DNA from: an uncultured Desulfobacterium sp.
Lineage (GTDB): Bacteria > Desulfobacterota > Desulfobacteria > Desulfobacterales > Desulfobacteraceae
Assembly (NCBI GenBank): GCA_937124525.1
Contig: CAKZLA010000587.1
Location: 1 to 7,385 of the forward strand
Direction: 5' to 3'
DNA: 7,385 nucleotides
The notes below the pieces were generated by a model. That model made no database searches. It was given only the letters and a program-made list of their open reading frames with translations, and had not been told where the DNA came from. This document shows, piece by piece, positions 6,030 through 7,385 of the stretch (position 1 is its first letter; every line of letters begins with the position of its first letter). The translations under genes were made by a program, and so were the position numbers.

Positions 6030-7340
6030 GATTTTTACTGAAGGGGAACTGCCCAAGTTTAAATCACCGATGGTTATCTGTGCTGCTTCATCAGCTCGAG
6101 CTCCTGAGTTGTAAAGAAAAAGCATCAAAGCATAGTCTCTCTGGCCTTGCTCTGTACTGCGGTCCGGAGCATCAAGAAGGGCGTTCATTTCAGTTTTTTC
6201 CAGATAAGTCATCACAGTTTTGGAGGTCTTTTTGAAAGGGATACCCCGTATCTCAGAACACCAAGAGACGTGTTCGGGGCTTCGCTCACTAATAAAGCGT
6301 GAAAAGGCATGGATAGCAGCAAGACGCTGATTGCGTGTAGCTATAGAGCAATTCCGGTCCGTTTCAATGTATTGAAGAAAACCTCGGATAACGTCCGCTG
6401 ATATATCTTCAATGCAAAGGCAATCTACCGCCTTCTTTAACCTTTTAGCAGAAAATGGAAGCAATAAGGCCAACGTATCGCGATAGCTTGCCTGTGTGTT
6501 GCGGGCAAGGTTACGTTCACCAACCAAATATTCCATTAGGAAGCGTCTGATCCATTTGCCGATAGTTTTTTTTTCAATTTTCATCTTCCACCTCCTGCAT
6601 GGCATAACGTTCGAAACGACGACTTGCTTGAGTCTGGAGTTCAGGAATGATGCTCAAGTAACGTTGGGTAGCGGCAATGTTCCGGTGTCCCAGATAAATT
6701 GATAGGTGGGGTAGCAGCCTTTGAACATCAGCGCCATCGCGATACCATGACAGGAGTCTATGTACCGCCATTGTGTGCCTGATATCATGTACCCGTGGTT
6801 GGTAGCGAGCCTCTTTTTCACGATGGATTCCAGCCAGATTGCGGAGGATCGGAAAAATTTTTCTGGCCTGGTCATAGGTCAAGGAATTTCCAGATCTTGT
6901 AACAAAGAAGGCAGAATCATTTACTTGAGGGCACGGTAATTTTCCCCGCCGTTGCATATAGGTTCGAAGAGTATCACAGAGCCGGGGGCCGATCGGCACC
7001 AGACGGGTTTTATAGAATTTACTATTGCGAACCATAATCAGGCTTTCCGTCAAGTTTATATCTACCAATGTCAGTGAAAGTGCCTCCCCGATACGAAGTC
7101 CAGTGCCGTAAAGTGTGAGGATGAGCGTATGGAAGGTGCAAGCTCGAAGAGGACTCCATGGACTTTGGAGTCTATGGGTTGCCGCAAGAAGCCTGCGCAA
7201 CTCTTCCAGTGTATAAATATATGGTTTCATCGGTGCCGGACATTTAGGTACAGTTTTGGGCAGGGGGCTAAAGTTAATATGATTGCGGATCATCAGGAAA
7301 CGGTAGAACAGACACCTTTTATCGATATTAAAAAAACAAT
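6030..7340 (-). mobile_element. Remnant of a RIT (recombinase in trio) element
   Basis: Two different tyrosine recombinase genes lie on the same strand with overlapping ends, in the order expected of ritB and ritC. RIT elements carry three such genes; the first would lie upstream, beyond the right edge, but the sequence there is AT-rich and full of stops. Both recognised genes are truncated, one at each outer end, so this is a decayed fragment. Composition is visibly richer in G and C than the glycan operon, consistent with separate acquisition. Confidence 0.6.
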
Positions 7341-7353
7341 CTAATATCTTCAA
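6574..7353 (-). CDS. Tyrosine recombinase, RitB-like, N-terminal domain missing
   Basis: The catalytic domain is complete: R87 in YGTGLRIGEAL, a candidate lysine K112 in RNSKFYKTR, H189-x-x-R192 in VHDIRHTMAVHRL, H223 in IYLGHRN, and the nucleophile Y232 in ATQRYLSI. The segments PYIYTLEELRRLL, WYRDGADVQRLLPHLSIYLG and IIPELQTQASRRFERY are typical of the middle recombinase of RIT elements. These enzymes cut and join DNA through a 3'-phosphotyrosine. The protein is 259 residues, short of the usual ~300-330, because most of the N-terminal core-binding domain is gone. Stops occur in all three minus frames at 7350-7360, so a single frameshift does not recover it. The frame opens with TTG at 7353; ATG at 7293 is an alternative. 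Its TGA overlaps the next recombinase start by 11 bases. Probably a remnant. Confidence 0.8.
   Translation of the reverse strand: MKILDCFFNIDKRCLFYRFLMIRNHINFSPLPKTVPKCPAPMKPYIYTLEELRRLLAATHRLQSPWSPLRACTFHTLILTLYGTGLRIGEALSLTLVDINLTESLIMVRNSKFYKTRLVPIGPRLCDTLRTYMQRRGKLPCPQVNDSAFFVTRSGNSLTYDQARKIFPILRNLAGIHREKEARYQPRVHDIRHTMAVHRLLSWYRDGADVQRLLPHLSIYLGHRNIAATQRYLSIIPELQTQASRRFERYAMQEVEDEN
6591..6596 (-). promoter_or_regulatory. Strong ribosome binding site for the RitC-like gene
   Basis: AGGAGG on the minus strand lies six bases from ATG 6584 and within the 3' end of the preceding recombinase gene. It fixes the start eight codons into the longest frame. Confidence 0.7.
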
Positions 7354-7385
7354 TTAATTAGATATAAAAATAGACTTTTCTTGTT
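7341..7385. other. AT-rich tail with no recognisable gene
   Basis: The last ~45 bases are strongly AT-rich with minus-strand stops in every frame (7350-7360). Recombinase similarity fades just inside, after a run of seven A (7330-7336). This looks like the outer break point of the recombinase remnant. Confidence 0.4.

Larger units (their letters stand above)
5411..6030 (+). mobile_element. IS200/IS605-family insertion sequence, probably inactive
   Basis: The unit contains one Y1-type tnpA, a subterminal hairpin at the left (5422-5438), a ribosome-site-hiding hairpin before tnpA (5486-5527), two GC-rich hairpins after tnpA, and a bulged hairpin at the right (6001-6026). There are no long terminal inverted repeats and no target duplication, as expected for the family, which moves as single-stranded DNA. 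The right boundary is placed near 6027-6032, where recombinase coding sequence resumes. The left boundary is set at the TTTAATTAAA palindrome (5411-5420) and is approximate. The ~620 bp size is typical of tnpA-only elements; no tnpB is present. The transposase is frameshifted, so movement would need help from a related copy elsewhere. Confidence 0.75.
5943..6584 (-). pseudogene. Tyrosine recombinase, RitC-like, C-terminal half lost at the IS
   Basis: From ATG 6584 the product has an N-terminal SAM-like core-binding domain (WIRRFLMEYLVGERNLARNT, then TQASYRDTLALLLPF, TRNQRLAAIHAFSRF), the linker IPFKKTSKTVMTYL, and the first part of the catalytic domain with the first arginine, R163, in YNSGARADEAAQI. 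Recombinase similarity ends near residue 185 (PSVKI, base ~6030). The remaining catalytic residues (Lys, H-x-x-R, His/Trp, Tyr) are absent, and ~28 residues read from the IS right end follow until TAA at 5943-5945. It cannot catalyse recombination. The ATG is chosen because AGGAGG (6591-6596) lies six bases upstream; an ATG at 6605 would read through that site. It overlaps the preceding recombinase by 11 bases. The pairing matches RIT elements, where three same-strand recombinases overlap. Confidence 0.8.

Noticed and set aside
5935..6030. CRISPR-like cluster of GC-rich palindromes
   Set aside because: The three hairpins differ in sequence and spacing and there are no repeated units with spacers; IS right-end structure explains them.

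Overview
The window is an AT-rich accessory stretch, probably from a Gram-negative bacterium. The clues are a membrane-anchored beta-helix protein in a surface-glycan operon, a paired tyrosine-recombinase remnant of the RIT (recombinase in trio) type, and an IS200-like element. A Desulfobacterota-like host is possible but cannot be shown from this sequence. Almost everything is either one minus-strand operon or a broken piece of something else.

Left edge (1-701): three gene fragments abut with no spacer. They are a plus-strand MFS transporter fragment (2-~110), an antisense internal piece of glutamine synthetase (~112-291, minus), and the N-terminal part of a GT4 glycosyltransferase (~285-701, minus). 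This looks like genomic rearrangement or an assembly or amplification chimera, not functional organisation.

Centre (722-5288, all minus): a compact operon read right to left. It encodes a PAPS-type sulfotransferase, a GT4 glycosyltransferase (TTGA overlap with the sulfotransferase stop), a class I SAM methyltransferase, a membrane-anchored right-handed beta-helix protein, and then the truncated GT4. The products fit building and decorating (glycosylation, sulfation, methylation) of an exopolysaccharide or surface glycan, with the beta-helix protein as a possible periplasmic carbohydrate-active or carbohydrate-binding factor. A 39-codon open frame just upstream ends in an ATGA overlap with the sulfotransferase start and may be the tail of a lost operon gene.

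Right part (about 5411-7353): an IS200/IS605-type element lies at about 5411-6030. It has hairpins at both ends, a hairpin that buries the tnpA ribosome binding site, and a tnpA gene broken by one extra base in a G5 run. Its right end abuts a tyrosine recombinase gene (RitC-like) that loses its catalytic C-terminal half there. Upstream is an overlapping RitB-like recombinase with a full set of catalytic residues but no N-terminal domain. I see no convincing new defence or regulatory system. The most interesting points are the sulfated-glycan operon, the G-quadruplex-forming in-frame hexamer repeat at 2312-2341, the translation-blocking hairpin of the IS, and the concentration of gene breaks at the two window flanks.
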